In this document: in pieces, positions 9,298 through 17,241 of the stretch
Layout: each line of letters starts with the position of its first letter
How positions within the stretch are numbered: the stretch's first letter is position 1
Assembly: GCF_000688295.1 (NCBI RefSeq)
Contig: NZ_JHZF01000013.1
Coordinates: 558,001-622,000 of the forward strand
DNA from: Pseudooceanicola nanhaiensis DSM 18065
GTDB lineage: Bacteria; Pseudomonadota; Alphaproteobacteria; Rhodobacterales; Rhodobacteraceae
Length of the DNA stretch: 64,000 nucleotides
Reading direction: 5' to 3'
The notes under the pieces: generated by a model
What the model was told of the DNA's origin: nothing
What the model saw: the letters and a program-made list of their open reading frames with translations, nothing else
Database searches by the model: none
Translations under genes and position numbers: made by a program

Positions 9298-10782
9298 TCA
9301 TGCCCAGTCCCGGCAGACGTATTTCACCTCGGTGAACGCCTCCATCCCGAGCCGCGCGCCCTCGCGTCCCAGGCCCGACTGCTTGTAGCCCCCGAAGGGG
9401 ATCGGCGCGCCGGTCACCTTGGTCCGGTTCACCGCGACCATCCCGTATTCCAGCGCCCGGGTGACCCGGTAGATCCGCCGCGGGTGCATCGCGTGCAGAT
9501 AGGCGACCAGCCCGTATTCGGTGTCGTTGGCGCGCCGGACGACCTCCTCCTCGGTGTCGAAGGGCACGATGGCCGCGACCGGGCCGAACGTCTCCTCCCG
9601 CAGGATCAGCGCGTCCTCCGGCACATCCGCCAGCACCGTCGGCTGCCAGAACAGCGGCCCCAGCTCATGCGCGGCCCCGCCGCAGAGCACCTTCGCCCCC
9701 TTCGCCACGGCGTCCTCGACATGGGCCTTCTGCTTCGCCACCGCCGCCGCGTTCATCAGCGGACCGATATCCGGATCGTCCATCCCGTGGCCGACCGTCA
9801 GCCGACCCGTCGCCTCGGCGAACCGCGCGCAGAAGTCGTCATAGACCGACCGCTCCACGTAGATCCGGTTCGCGCCGAGGCAGTCCTGCCCCGAGGTCGC
9901 CCATTTCGCCTTCATCGTCTCCTCGACGGCGTTGTCCATCTCGGCATCCGCGAAGACGATCACCGGGGCGTGGCCGCCCAGCTCCATCACCAGCGTCTTC
10001 ACCGTCTCGGCGCTCTGCCGGTAGAGCAGACGCCCGACCTCGGTGGAGCCGGTGAAGGACAGCACCCGCACGCGGGCATCCTTCGTCCAGGGCTCCACGA
10101 TCTCGGCCGGCTGGCCCGTCACCACGTTGAAGACGCCCGCCGGGATCCCCGCGCGTTCCGCCAGTTCCGCCAGCGCCAGCGCCGAGAACGGCGTCTCCTT
10201 CGACGGATGGCAGACCACCGTGCAGCCGGCCGCCAGCGCCGCCCCTGCCTTCCGCGTGAGCATCGCCGCCGGGAAGTTCCACGGGGTGATCAGCGCCGCG
10301 ACCCCCACGGGTTCGCGCCAGAGCTCCACCTCGGCGTCCTCCAGATGCGAGGTCACGCCCTCGATGTTCGGCCGCTTGGCCTCCTCCGCGTAATATTCGA
10401 GGAAGTCCCCGGCATAATCGATCTCGCCCCGCGCCTCCGAGAGGGGCTTGCCCTGCTCCAGCACCATGATCCGGGCGAGGTCCTCGCGGTTCTCCTGCAT
10501 CAGCCGGAACCACTTCCTGAGCATCGCGGAGCGCTCCTGCGGCAGGGTCATCGACCAGGACCGGAACGCCGCCTGCGCCGCATCGACCGCTTTCGCGCTG
10601 TCCGCCCCCGTCAGCTCCGCCACGTCGCCCAGCCAGGCGCCGTCGGCGGGGTTCGTCACCGAGAAGGTCGCGTTGGACGCCGCGCCGGTCCACTTGCCGC
10701 CGATGTAGGAGAAGGAGCGCACCAGCCGGGGATCCGAGACCTCGGCGAGGGGCGATTTGGGAAGAGCGTGGTGCAGGGACAT
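9298..10782 (-). CDS. NAD(P)-dependent succinate/aspartate-semialdehyde dehydrogenase-like enzyme
   Basis: This 494-residue aldehyde dehydrogenase oxidises a short semialdehyde to the acid. Key residues are Asn169 (TPWNF), the general base Glu267 (LVMELGG) and the nucleophile Cys301 (SGQDCLGANRIYV). I chose the ATG at 10782 because GGAGG lies 8 bases before it; earlier in-frame ATG (10797) and GTG (10800) starts would overlap that ribosome site. Its place between the transaminase and the Lrp regulator matches ssd of Roseobacter ectoine clusters, or DoeC, which oxidises the product of diaminobutyrate transamination. The true substrate is inferred. Confidence 0.88.
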   Translation of the reverse strand: MSLHHALPKSPLAEVSDPRLVRSFSYIGGKWTGAASNATFSVTNPADGAWLGDVAELTGADSAKAVDAAQAAFRSWSMTLPQERSAMLRKWFRLMQENREDLARIMVLEQGKPLSEARGEIDYAGDFLEYYAEEAKRPNIEGVTSHLEDAEVELWREPVGVAALITPWNFPAAMLTRKAGAALAAGCTVVCHPSKETPFSALALAELAERAGIPAGVFNVVTGQPAEIVEPWTKDARVRVLSFTGSTEVGRLLYRQSAETVKTLVMELGGHAPVIVFADAEMDNAVEETMKAKWATSGQDCLGANRIYVERSVYDDFCARFAEATGRLTVGHGMDDPDIGPLMNAAAVAKQKAHVEDAVAKGAKVLCGGAAHELGPLFWQPTVLADVPEDALILREETFGPVAAIVPFDTEEEVVRRANDTEYGLVAYLHAMHPRRIYRVTRALEYGMVAVNRTKVTGAPIPFGGYKQSGLGREGARLGMEAFTEVKYVCRDWA

Positions 10783-10912
10783 GGACAGGGCCTCCATCAC
10801 AGGGTTTGCCAGGAGTGGTTTCCCCGTGGTGATGCCATATTCCTCGCAGAGAAGGTGACCATAGTGCGGCGACTTGGCAGAGGATCCCTCTGCCGATCCC
10901 CGGCCGCGCCAG

Positions 10913-11407
10913 TCAATCCCTCTGCGGCAGTCCCAGAGCGGCCAGGGGCAGGGGGGCGGGGCCCTTCACCGGCTTCGTCACGATATAGGTGTAATAGCGC
11001 GCGAGCCCGATCTCCGAGGCGAGCATGCGGTCGATCAGCCTCTGGTAGGCGTCGATGTCCCTTGCCACGACCTGCAACAGGTAGTCGAACCCGCCGCCGA
11101 GCGCCCAGCAGGCGGTGACCTCCTCGATGTCCTGCACGGCGGTCTCGAAGGTCCTGAAGACATCGGTCGTGTGGTTCACCAGCTCCGCCGCCACGAAGAC
11201 CGTCACGTGGGGCGCGAGCGCGCGCAGCGCGATCCGGGCGCCGTAGCCCTCGATGATCCCGGCCTCTTCCAGCCGTTTCAGCCGGTCCCAGCAGGGGCTG
11301 GGCGAGAGGTTGATCCGCTCCGCCAGCTCGGTCTTCGTGATCCGCCCCTCGCGTTCGAGGACCCGCAGGATCTCCACGTCCCGCGCATCCAGACGATAGC
11401 TGCTCAT
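10913..11407 (-). CDS. doeX: Lrp/AsnC-family regulator of the ectoine island (DoeX-like)
   Basis: This 164-residue regulator has an N-terminal helix-turn-helix (about 5-60, containing ITKTELAERINLSPSPCWDRLKRLEEAGII) and a C-terminal ligand-sensing RAM domain (about 65-145). Lrp/AsnC proteins of this kind bind amino acids or their derivatives; DoeX of ectoine clusters responds to pathway intermediates. Its ATG overlaps the eutC TGA as ATGA, so the two are translationally coupled. The doeX name relies on synteny; the family is clear. Confidence 0.85.
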   Translation of the reverse strand: MSSYRLDARDVEILRVLEREGRITKTELAERINLSPSPCWDRLKRLEEAGIIEGYGARIALRALAPHVTVFVAAELVNHTTDVFRTFETAVQDIEEVTACWALGGGFDYLLQVVARDIDAYQRLIDRMLASEIGLARYYTYIVTKPVKGPAPLPLAALGLPQRD

Positions 11408-12393
11408 GCCCGGATCACCGTGCCCGTCGCCCCGCCCTGCAACAGCGCCGCGACGTGGGAGGCGATGGCCGTGTCCTGCGCCCCCGTCCCGGTCAGGTCG
11501 CAGATCGTCACCTGATCGCCGGAGGTCCGGCCCGCCGCCGCCCCGGTGACCACCTCGCCCAGCTCCGGCAGGAGACCCGTCATCAGCCCCTTCGCCCGGG
11601 CCGAGGCCAGCTCTCCGGCGGTCTCGCATTGCGCCACCCGGTCCGCGACATAGAGATCGGCGGCCACCAGCGCCTCGGCCGCGACCTCGTTCTTGCCCGC
11701 CTGGTCCGAGCCCATGGCGGTCACGTGCAGCCCCGGGTGCAGCATCTCGGCGGTGACGAGCGGCTCCCGCGCGGGCGTCGTCGTCACGACAAGCTGGCTC
11801 CGCGCCACCGCCTCTGCGGGGTCGCCGACGACCTCCGCCTCCACCCCGAGAGCTTCCTGCAGATCCGATGCGCAGGTCCCGGCCTTGTCGGCATCCCGTC
11901 CCCAGACCAGCACCCGCCCGAAGGGCCGTTCGAGATGCGCCGCCTGCATCTGCAGCCGCGCCTGCACCCCGGTGCCGAGGACCGCCGCCGTCTCGACCTC
12001 CTTCGGCGCGAGGTGCCGCGCGGCCACCGCCCCGGCGGCGGCGGTGCGGATGTCGGTCAGGTAGCCGTTGTCGAGAAACAGCGCCTCCACCAGCCCGGTC
12101 CTGGCCGAGAACAGGATCATCAGCCCGTTCAGCGAGGCGAGCCCCAGCTTCGGATTGTCGAAGAACCCCGGCGACACCTTGATCGCGAAACCGTCGAATC
12201 CCGGCAGGTAGGCCGTCTTCACGTCCACCTCGCCATTCGCCTCTTCCAGGGCCATCGACAGGATCGGCGGCATCACCACGCCCTCGCCGGCGAGCGCCGC
12301 GAAGGCCTTCTCGATCACGTCCACCAGCCCGCGGTCGAGGCCGATGACACGCCGCAATTCGGCTTCCGTCACGATCCGCACGTCATGCGCCAT
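11404..12393 (-). CDS. eutC: Ornithine cyclodeaminase-like protein EutC
   Basis: This 329-residue protein belongs to the ornithine cyclodeaminase/mu-crystallin family, which uses NAD(P) to handle amino or imino acids. The Rossmann motif AAVLGTGVQARLQMQAA is near 137-152, Lys72 is in AIKVSPGF, and LTDIRTAAAGA is near 112-122. In ectoine clusters this gene (EutC, not the ethanolamine lyase subunit of the same name) is paired with EutB and has been proposed to help convert hydroxyectoine; its reaction is not proven. The start overlaps the end of eutB by 11 bases and its stop overlaps the Lrp gene start. Confidence 0.87.
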   Translation of the reverse strand: MAHDVRIVTEAELRRVIGLDRGLVDVIEKAFAALAGEGVVMPPILSMALEEANGEVDVKTAYLPGFDGFAIKVSPGFFDNPKLGLASLNGLMILFSARTGLVEALFLDNGYLTDIRTAAAGAVAARHLAPKEVETAAVLGTGVQARLQMQAAHLERPFGRVLVWGRDADKAGTCASDLQEALGVEAEVVGDPAEAVARSQLVVTTTPAREPLVTAEMLHPGLHVTAMGSDQAGKNEVAAEALVAADLYVADRVAQCETAGELASARAKGLMTGLLPELGEVVTGAAAGRTSGDQVTICDLTGTGAQDTAIASHVAALLQGGATGTVIRA

Positions 12394-13363
12394 GGGGCAC
12401 CCCCTTCACCGTCATCTCTCCGAGCGTCACGTCCTGCCCGGTCACCACCCGGGTGAACTGCGTCATGTCCACGTTGCGCCCGGTGAGGATCGTCGCCACC
12501 GGGCCGTCACAACGGACCTTGCCCGCCATCAAGGCGGCGAGGCCGACGACCGATCCGCCCTCGGCCACCAGCCGGTCGGTGTAATAGGTCTCCTGCATCG
12601 CGCGGTAGATCTCCTCTTCGGTGACCAGCACCGTATCATCCAGCAGATCCCGGCACATGGCAAAGCTCATCCGGTTCTCCATCCCGATCCCGCCGCCAAG
12701 GGAATCGGCCAGCGAGGCGACCTCCTCGACCTGCACCGGCGCCCCGGCCAGAAGGCTCTCGTGCATCGCCGCGCCGCGGTCCATGGAAACCCCGACGACC
12801 CGCACCGAGGGCTTCGCGCGCTTCGCCGCGAACGCCACCCCGGCGGCCAGCCCGCCGCCCGAGAGCGGCACCAGCAGCGTCTCGATCCCCGGCCTCTCGG
12901 CCATGATCTCCGCCCCGATGGTCGCCTGCCCGGCGATCACCAGGGAATCGTCGAAGGGCGAGATCCCCGTCAGCCCTTCCTCGCGCGTCAGCCGGTCGGC
13001 CTCCGCCTGCGCCTCGTCCTGGCTGCGCCCCTTGATGCGCACCTCCGCGCCCAGGGCCCGGATCCCCGCGACCTTCGCCTCGGGCACCAGTTCGGACATG
13101 CAGATCACCGCCCGCTTGCCCGCCTCGCGCGCCGCCCAGGCCACCCCGCGCCCGTGGTTGCCGGTCGAGCAGCAGACCACGTCGCCCGCTGCCGCCGCCA
13201 CCGCGTTCAGCGCGCCGCGCAGCTTGAACGCCCCGATGGGCTGGCAGATCTCGAGCTTCAGCCAGAGGTCGGCCCCGGCGTAGAGCGAGGGCACCAGCGG
13301 CGTCCGGTCCGCCCGTCCGCGCAGCACCTCCGCCGCCCTCTCGACATCCGCCTCAACCAGCAT
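12383..13363 (-). CDS. eutB: Threonine dehydratase-like protein EutB (ectoine utilisation)
   Basis: This 326-residue fold-type II PLP enzyme resembles serine/threonine dehydratases. The Schiff-base Lys47 is in QPIGAFKLRGA and the glycine-rich phosphate loop is LSGGGLAAGVAF. Its place in front of eutC identifies it as EutB of ectoine/hydroxyectoine utilisation. I chose ATG 13363 because GGAG lies 5 bases upstream; an in-frame ATG at 13381 lacks such a site, and the open frame beyond it is not coding. It is divergent from doeA over a region with two identical palindromic operators. EutA, often found with EutB and EutC, is absent from the window. Confidence 0.87.
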   Translation of the reverse strand: MLVEADVERAAEVLRGRADRTPLVPSLYAGADLWLKLEICQPIGAFKLRGALNAVAAAAGDVVCCSTGNHGRGVAWAAREAGKRAVICMSELVPEAKVAGIRALGAEVRIKGRSQDEAQAEADRLTREEGLTGISPFDDSLVIAGQATIGAEIMAERPGIETLLVPLSGGGLAAGVAFAAKRAKPSVRVVGVSMDRGAAMHESLLAGAPVQVEEVASLADSLGGGIGMENRMSFAMCRDLLDDTVLVTEEEIYRAMQETYYTDRLVAEGGSVVGLAALMAGKVRCDGPVATILTGRNVDMTQFTRVVTGQDVTLGEMTVKGVPHGA

Positions 13364-13385
13364 GAAATCTCCATGTTGCATAGTA

Positions 13386-13397
13386 GTTGTGCACAAC
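13386..13397. promoter_or_regulatory. Palindromic operator, eutB side
   Basis: The sequence gttgtgcacaac is a perfect 12-bp palindrome with a TTGTGCACAA core. An identical copy lies at 13492-13503. It sits 23 bases upstream of the eutB start. The form fits binding sites of FCD-type GntR regulators, and such a gene ends the adjacent doeA operon. Confidence 0.72.
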
Positions 13398-13491
13398 AAG
13401 GCCGCGAAGCCGCCCCCGTCAACACTGCAACGCGCCCTGACCCTTGTATTTCCTGAAAACGACTCGTCGTGTTCGTTTCCAGAGCGGCAGA

Positions 13492-13503
13492 GTTGTGCAC
13501 AAC
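13492..13503. promoter_or_regulatory. Palindromic operator, doeA side
   Basis: This is the second perfect copy of gttgtgcacaac, 106 bp from the first. It ends 42 bases before the doeA start. Two identical sites flanking a divergent promoter region could be bridged by one regulator, giving coordinated repression of both catabolic arms. Confidence 0.72.
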
Positions 13504-13545
13504 CTGCCAAGGCGGAGGAAAGACCACCACCAGCGGGAGACCCCA

Positions 13546-14730
13546 ATGATCCGCAAATCGATCCCCTTTTCCGAGGCCGAATATCAACGGCGCCTGCACA
13601 AGACCCGCACCGCCATGGAGGCCCGCGGGATCGAGGTTCTCTGCGTCACCGACCCCTCGAACATGGCCTGGCTGACGGGCTATGACGGCTGGAGCTTCTA
13701 CGTCCACCAGGGCGTCGTCGTCTTCCTCGACCGCGACCCGTGGTGGTGGGGCCGGATGCAGGACCGGAACGGCGCTTTGCGGACGGTGTGGATGGAGGAC
13801 AGCCGGATCCACGGCTACGTCGACAATTACGTGCAGTCGACCGAACGCCACCCGATGCAGGACCTCGCCGCCAACCTCGGCGCCATGGGGGTCGCGACGG
13901 CGCATATCGGGGTGGAGATGGAGAATTACTACTACTCCGCCAAGGCCCACGCCGTCCTCACCCACGAACTGCCCGACGCGACGTTCCACGACGCCACCGC
14001 CCTGGTGAACTGGTGCCGCACGGTGAAATCGGGCGAGGAGCTGGCGTTCATGCGCCGCGCCGCCCGGATCTCGGAAAAGATCGTCGACGGGCTGCTCGAA
14101 CGCGTCGAACCCGGCATCCCGAAGAACGAGATCGTGGCCGAGATCTACCGCGACGCCATCACCGGGGTCGAGGACGGCTGGGGCGATTACGCCGCGATCC
14201 CGCCGCTCCTGCCGTCGGGCTCGGACGCCGCCGCGCCGCACCTCACGTGGAACGGCGAGCCCTTCCGGAAGGGCGAGGCGACCTTCTTCGAGATCTCCGG
14301 CTGCTACCGCCGCTACCACGCGCCATTCTGCCGGACGCTCTTCCTGGGCGAACCGTCCGACATCCTGAAGGCCGCCGAGGCCGCCCTGGTCGAGGGGCTG
14401 GAGGCCGGCATCGACGCCGCCCGCGCCGGCAACCGCGCCTGCGACGTGGCCAACGCCCTCGCCGCGCCCCTGGAACGCGCCAACATCACCCGGGGCGAGC
14501 GCTGCGGCTACCCGATCGGCCTGAGCTACCCGCCCGACTGGGGCGAGCGCACCATCTCCTTCCGGGCCGAGGACGAGACCGTGCTCGAACCCGGAATGAC
14601 CTTCCACTTCATGCCCGGCCTCTGGATGGCCGACTGGGGGCTCGAGATCACGGAATCCATCCTCATCAAGGACGAGGGCCCGGCGGAATGCCTCTGCGAC
14701 CGCCCCCGGCAGATGTTCGTGAAACCATGA
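13546..14730 (+). CDS. doeA: Ectoine hydrolase DoeA (EutD)
   Basis: This 394-residue M24-family protein opens the ring of ectoine to give N-acetyl-diaminobutyrate. It has a creatinase-type N-terminal domain (about 1-165) and a pita-bread C-terminal domain (about 170-394). The His of APHLTWNG is kept, but the first metal-binding Asp pair of aminopeptidases is changed (ATFFEISGCYRRYHAPFCRTLF), as in the metal-independent creatinase branch to which ectoine hydrolases belong. The WDYxSYFYVHQ-like TGYDGWSFYVHQ near 45-55 is typical of EutD. GGGAGA precedes the chosen ATG. Its stop overlaps the next gene as ATGA. Confidence 0.9.
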   Translation: MIRKSIPFSEAEYQRRLHKTRTAMEARGIEVLCVTDPSNMAWLTGYDGWSFYVHQGVVVFLDRDPWWWGRMQDRNGALRTVWMEDSRIHGYVDNYVQSTERHPMQDLAANLGAMGVATAHIGVEMENYYYSAKAHAVLTHELPDATFHDATALVNWCRTVKSGEELAFMRRAARISEKIVDGLLERVEPGIPKNEIVAEIYRDAITGVEDGWGDYAAIPPLLPSGSDAAAPHLTWNGEPFRKGEATFFEISGCYRRYHAPFCRTLFLGEPSDILKAAEAALVEGLEAGIDAARAGNRACDVANALAAPLERANITRGERCGYPIGLSYPPDWGERTISFRAEDETVLEPGMTFHFMPGLWMADWGLEITESILIKDEGPAECLCDRPRQMFVKP

Positions 14731-15893
14731 GCGATCTGGAGACCACCCGCGAGATCCTGGGCAGCCTGATCTCTCATCCCACGGTGTCCTCCGAGAGCAA
14801 CCTCGACCTGATGTGGGTGATGGCCGACCGGCTGGACCGGGCGGGCGCACGGGTCGAGGTCATGAAGGACGCGAGCGGCGCCAAGGCGAACCTCTTCGCC
14901 ACCATCGGCCCGGACGAACCGGGGGGGCTGATGCTCTCGGGCCATTCCGACGTCGTGCCGGTGGAGGACCAGCCCTGGTCCGCCGATCCCTTCGCCATGT
15001 GGGAGGACGACGCCCGCCTCTTCGGCCGCGGCACCTGCGACATGAAGGGCTTCATCGCCGCCTGCATCGCCATGGCGCCGACCTTCGCGTCGCGCCAGCT
15101 GACAAGGCCGATCCACTTCGCCTTCACCCATGACGAGGAAATCGGCTGCCTCGGCGCGCAGACCCTGGCCCACATCCTGCGCGACCGCGAGGTCCGCCCC
15201 GGCCTCGCCATCGTCGGAGAGCCGACCTCGATGCGGATCATCGAGGGGCACAAGGGCTGCTGCGAATACCGCGTGACCTTCACCGGGCGCGAGGGGCACG
15301 GCTCGCGCCCGGACCTCGGCGTGAACGCCTCGGAATACGCCACCCGCTACGTGACGCGGCTGCTGGAGCTGCGCGAGGCGCTCAAGCACCGCGCGCCGCC
15401 GGGATCGCGGTTCGAACCGCCCTGGACCACGATCAACATCGGCCGGATGGCAGGCGGTCACGCGCCCAACATCATCTGCGGCCATGCCGAGGTGGAATGG
15501 GAGATGCGCCCCGTCCAGCAGACCGACGCCGATTTCGTGAAGCGCGCGATCCGGGATTACGTGGGCGACATCCTCCTGCCCGAGATGCAGGCGGGATTTC
15601 CCGAGGCGCTGATCTCGACCGAGGTGCTGGGCGAGGTCGCGGGGCTGGAGCCGATGGACCAGAACGCCGCGCGCTACCTCGTGTCCGAGCTGACAGGCGC
15701 GAACGGTGCCGACCTCGTTGCCTTCGGGACCGAGGCGGGGCTCTTCCAGGAGATCGGGATGGACGTCGTCGTCTGCGGCCCCGGCTCCATCGAGCAGGCG
15801 CACAAGCCCGACGAGTTCATCGAGATCGGCCAGCTCGCCTCCTGCCTCGACATGCTGCACGGGCTGGCCGACCGGTTCACCGCCCATGGCTGA
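14727..15893 (+). CDS. M20 (ArgE-type) deacetylase in the ectoine operon
   Basis: This 388-residue M20 metallopeptidase is closest in form to acetylornithine deacetylase. Zinc-site residues are visible: His73 and Asp75 (SGHSDVVPV), Asp105 (RGTCDMKG), Glu137/Glu138 (THDEEIG), the Glu of IVGEPT near 162, and a late His in EQAHKPDE. Coupling to doeA by an ATGA overlap makes N-acetyl-diaminobutyrate the likely substrate, so it would do the job of DoeB. The usual DoeB/EutE is of the aspartoacylase family, so this looks like a different enzyme class filling that step. Acetylornithine deacetylation remains an alternative. Confidence 0.87.
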   Translation: MSDLETTREILGSLISHPTVSSESNLDLMWVMADRLDRAGARVEVMKDASGAKANLFATIGPDEPGGLMLSGHSDVVPVEDQPWSADPFAMWEDDARLFGRGTCDMKGFIAACIAMAPTFASRQLTRPIHFAFTHDEEIGCLGAQTLAHILRDREVRPGLAIVGEPTSMRIIEGHKGCCEYRVTFTGREGHGSRPDLGVNASEYATRYVTRLLELREALKHRAPPGSRFEPPWTTINIGRMAGGHAPNIICGHAEVEWEMRPVQQTDADFVKRAIRDYVGDILLPEMQAGFPEALISTEVLGEVAGLEPMDQNAARYLVSELTGANGADLVAFGTEAGLFQEIGMDVVVCGPGSIEQAHKPDEFIEIGQLASCLDMLHGLADRFTAHG

Positions 15894-16557
15894 GGACGCC
15901 CGCGACCGGCTGGCGCGGCTCCACGGCGAGATGCGCGAGCGGATCTGCCTGATGGACTGGGCGCCGGGCACCCGGCTCTCGGAAGAGGGAATCGCGGCGG
16001 AGTACGGCGTCTCGCGGACCCCGATCCGCCGCGTGCTCGCCCGGCTCGAGGACGAGGGGCTGGTGCAGTCGCTGCACGGGATCGGGACCATGGTCACCGA
16101 CCCGGGCGCGGAGGAGCTGGCGCAAACCTATGCCCTGCGCGAGGAGCTGGCGGAGCTGGTCGGACGGCTGTCGCCGGTGGAGGTCGGCGCGGCACAGCGG
16201 GCCGAGATGGCCGGTTTCCGCGCGCAGGGCGAGGCGCTGGCGCAGGCGCCCGAGGCGCGCAGCTTCGCCCGGCTCAACATGGCCTATTTCGCCTTCGGCC
16301 TGTCGCTGACCGGGAACGCGGTGCTGCGCGAGGTGGCCGAGCGGCTCTATTACCGGACGGCGCGGGTCTGGCTGCGGCAGATCGCGGCGCTGGACCTGGC
16401 CGAGGAATGTGCGGTGTTCCTCGCCGAGCTGCGGGAGACCGAAAGGGCCTTGTCCGCGGGGGACGCGATGGCCGCGGCGCTGGTGCGGCGGGCGCATATC
16501 TCGATGTCGGTGCGGCGGTTGATGGCGGCCGGTGCGGCGGGGCGGGCGGTCGATTAA
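15886..16557 (+). CDS. GntR-family (FCD-type) transcriptional regulator
   Basis: This 223-residue regulator has an N-terminal winged helix-turn-helix (about 8-70, with RLSEEGIAAEYGVSRTPIRR and the GIGTMV wing) followed by an all-helical ligand-binding domain of the FadR C-terminal type (about 85-210). It overlaps the deacetylase gene by 8 bases and ends the doeA operon. It is the best candidate for binding the two TTGTGCACAA palindromes in the eutB/doeA gap. Most described ectoine clusters use the MocR-type regulator EnuR, which has an aminotransferase-like domain that is absent here. Confidence 0.88.
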   Translation: MAEDARDRLARLHGEMRERICLMDWAPGTRLSEEGIAAEYGVSRTPIRRVLARLEDEGLVQSLHGIGTMVTDPGAEELAQTYALREELAELVGRLSPVEVGAAQRAEMAGFRAQGEALAQAPEARSFARLNMAYFAFGLSLTGNAVLREVAERLYYRTARVWLRQIAALDLAEECAVFLAELRETERALSAGDAMAAALVRRAHISMSVRRLMAAGAAGRAVD

Positions 16558-16601
16558 CCTATTATGAACAATTGGTTGGGCGCGGTATAATCTTCGTGAA
16601 A

Positions 16602-16619
16602 CCTTCCCCGTGGGGAAGG
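16602..16619 (+). terminator. Hairpin after the GntR gene
   Basis: A perfect 7-bp stem (16602-16608 with 16613-16619) with loop CGTG lies 44 bases past the GntR stop. It has no T tract. It probably marks the end of the doeA operon in the convergent gap with the split permease genes. Confidence 0.4.
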
Positions 16620-16691
16620 CCGCCCTGCGTGCGGGAGACGCGCCCTGCGGCCTCGGGAGAGACCATCGCGTCACGACACCGGGGGCGCCCG

Positions 16692-16718
16692 CCCGAGGGA
16701 GGGCGCGGCCCTTCGCGC
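16692..16718. repeat. Dispersed hairpin repeat, copy 1
   Basis: An 18-base run gggcgcggcccttcgcgc (16701-16718) recurs exactly at 23578-23595 in the pot operon, and the match extends upstream with few changes. It contains a small hairpin (AGGGC-GCG-GCCCT). Here it lies just past the stop of the second half-permease gene, in a terminator position. Confidence 0.6.
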
Positions 16719-16719
16719 T

Positions 16720-17241
16720 TCAGAGAAGCTGCAGATCCCCGAGCCCGAAGGCCAGCAGGATCGCCTCGGCGATCAGCCCGGCCAGCACGGGGAGCACGGC
16801 GCAGCTCGCCAGCCGCAGCCCGACGAAGCGCCAGCCCATGATCGGCGCCTCGTAGGCCAGCATCCGGTGCAGCGCGAAGACCGACCATCCGGCGATCAGC
16901 GCCACCATCTGCGGGATGCCCGCCCCGCCCTGCAGGAAGACGATCGCGATCGGGAACGAGGTCATCGGACCGCCCGGCAGCAGTCCTCCGATCAGCCCCG
17001 CCAGCACGATCCCCAACAGGCCGGAGGCGGGTCCGATCACGTGGCTCAGCGCGGCGACCGGCACGACCTGCACGAGGAAGCTCGCCGCCAGCAGGGCGAA
17101 GGGCAGGCGGAAGGCCAGCATCCGCCCGGTGCCGAGCGCGTCGCGCCCGGCGCCGGTCAGCCCGGCGGTGCCCGCGCGGCGCCAGACGAAGACGGCCAGC
17201 ACCGCGACGACGGCCCAGATGAAGATCGCCGCCGCCGTCAT
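16720..17241 (-). CDS. Half-size permease, second half (DUF318/ArsP-like)
   Basis: This 173-residue membrane protein has about four to five hydrophobic segments. It carries the motif GGLLPGGPMTSFPIAIVFLQGG, which matches GALTPGGPFTSFPMVYALW in the gene just upstream. Full-length permeases of the DUF318/ArsP/YraQ kind have two such pseudo-symmetric halves in one chain, so this gene and 17238-17768 look like the separated halves. Its ATG overlaps the partner TGA as ATGA, so the two are probably made in equal amounts and assemble together. The substrate is unknown. Confidence 0.75.
   Translation of the reverse strand: MTAAAIFIWAVVAVLAVFVWRRAGTAGLTGAGRDALGTGRMLAFRLPFALLAASFLVQVVPVAALSHVIGPASGLLGIVLAGLIGGLLPGGPMTSFPIAIVFLQGGAGIPQMVALIAGWSVFALHRMLAYEAPIMGWRFVGLRLASCAVLPVLAGLIAEAILLAFGLGDLQLL

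Noticed and set aside
11404-13363. Reading eutB and eutC as ethanolamine ammonia-lyase subunits
   Set aside because: The sequences are a threonine dehydratase-like PLP enzyme and an ornithine cyclodeaminase-like protein beside doeA; only the gene names coincide.
16586-16591. A perfect TATAAT on the plus strand after the GntR gene
   Set aside because: No -35 box at suitable spacing and no plus-strand gene downstream until 20132; it lies in a convergent gap.
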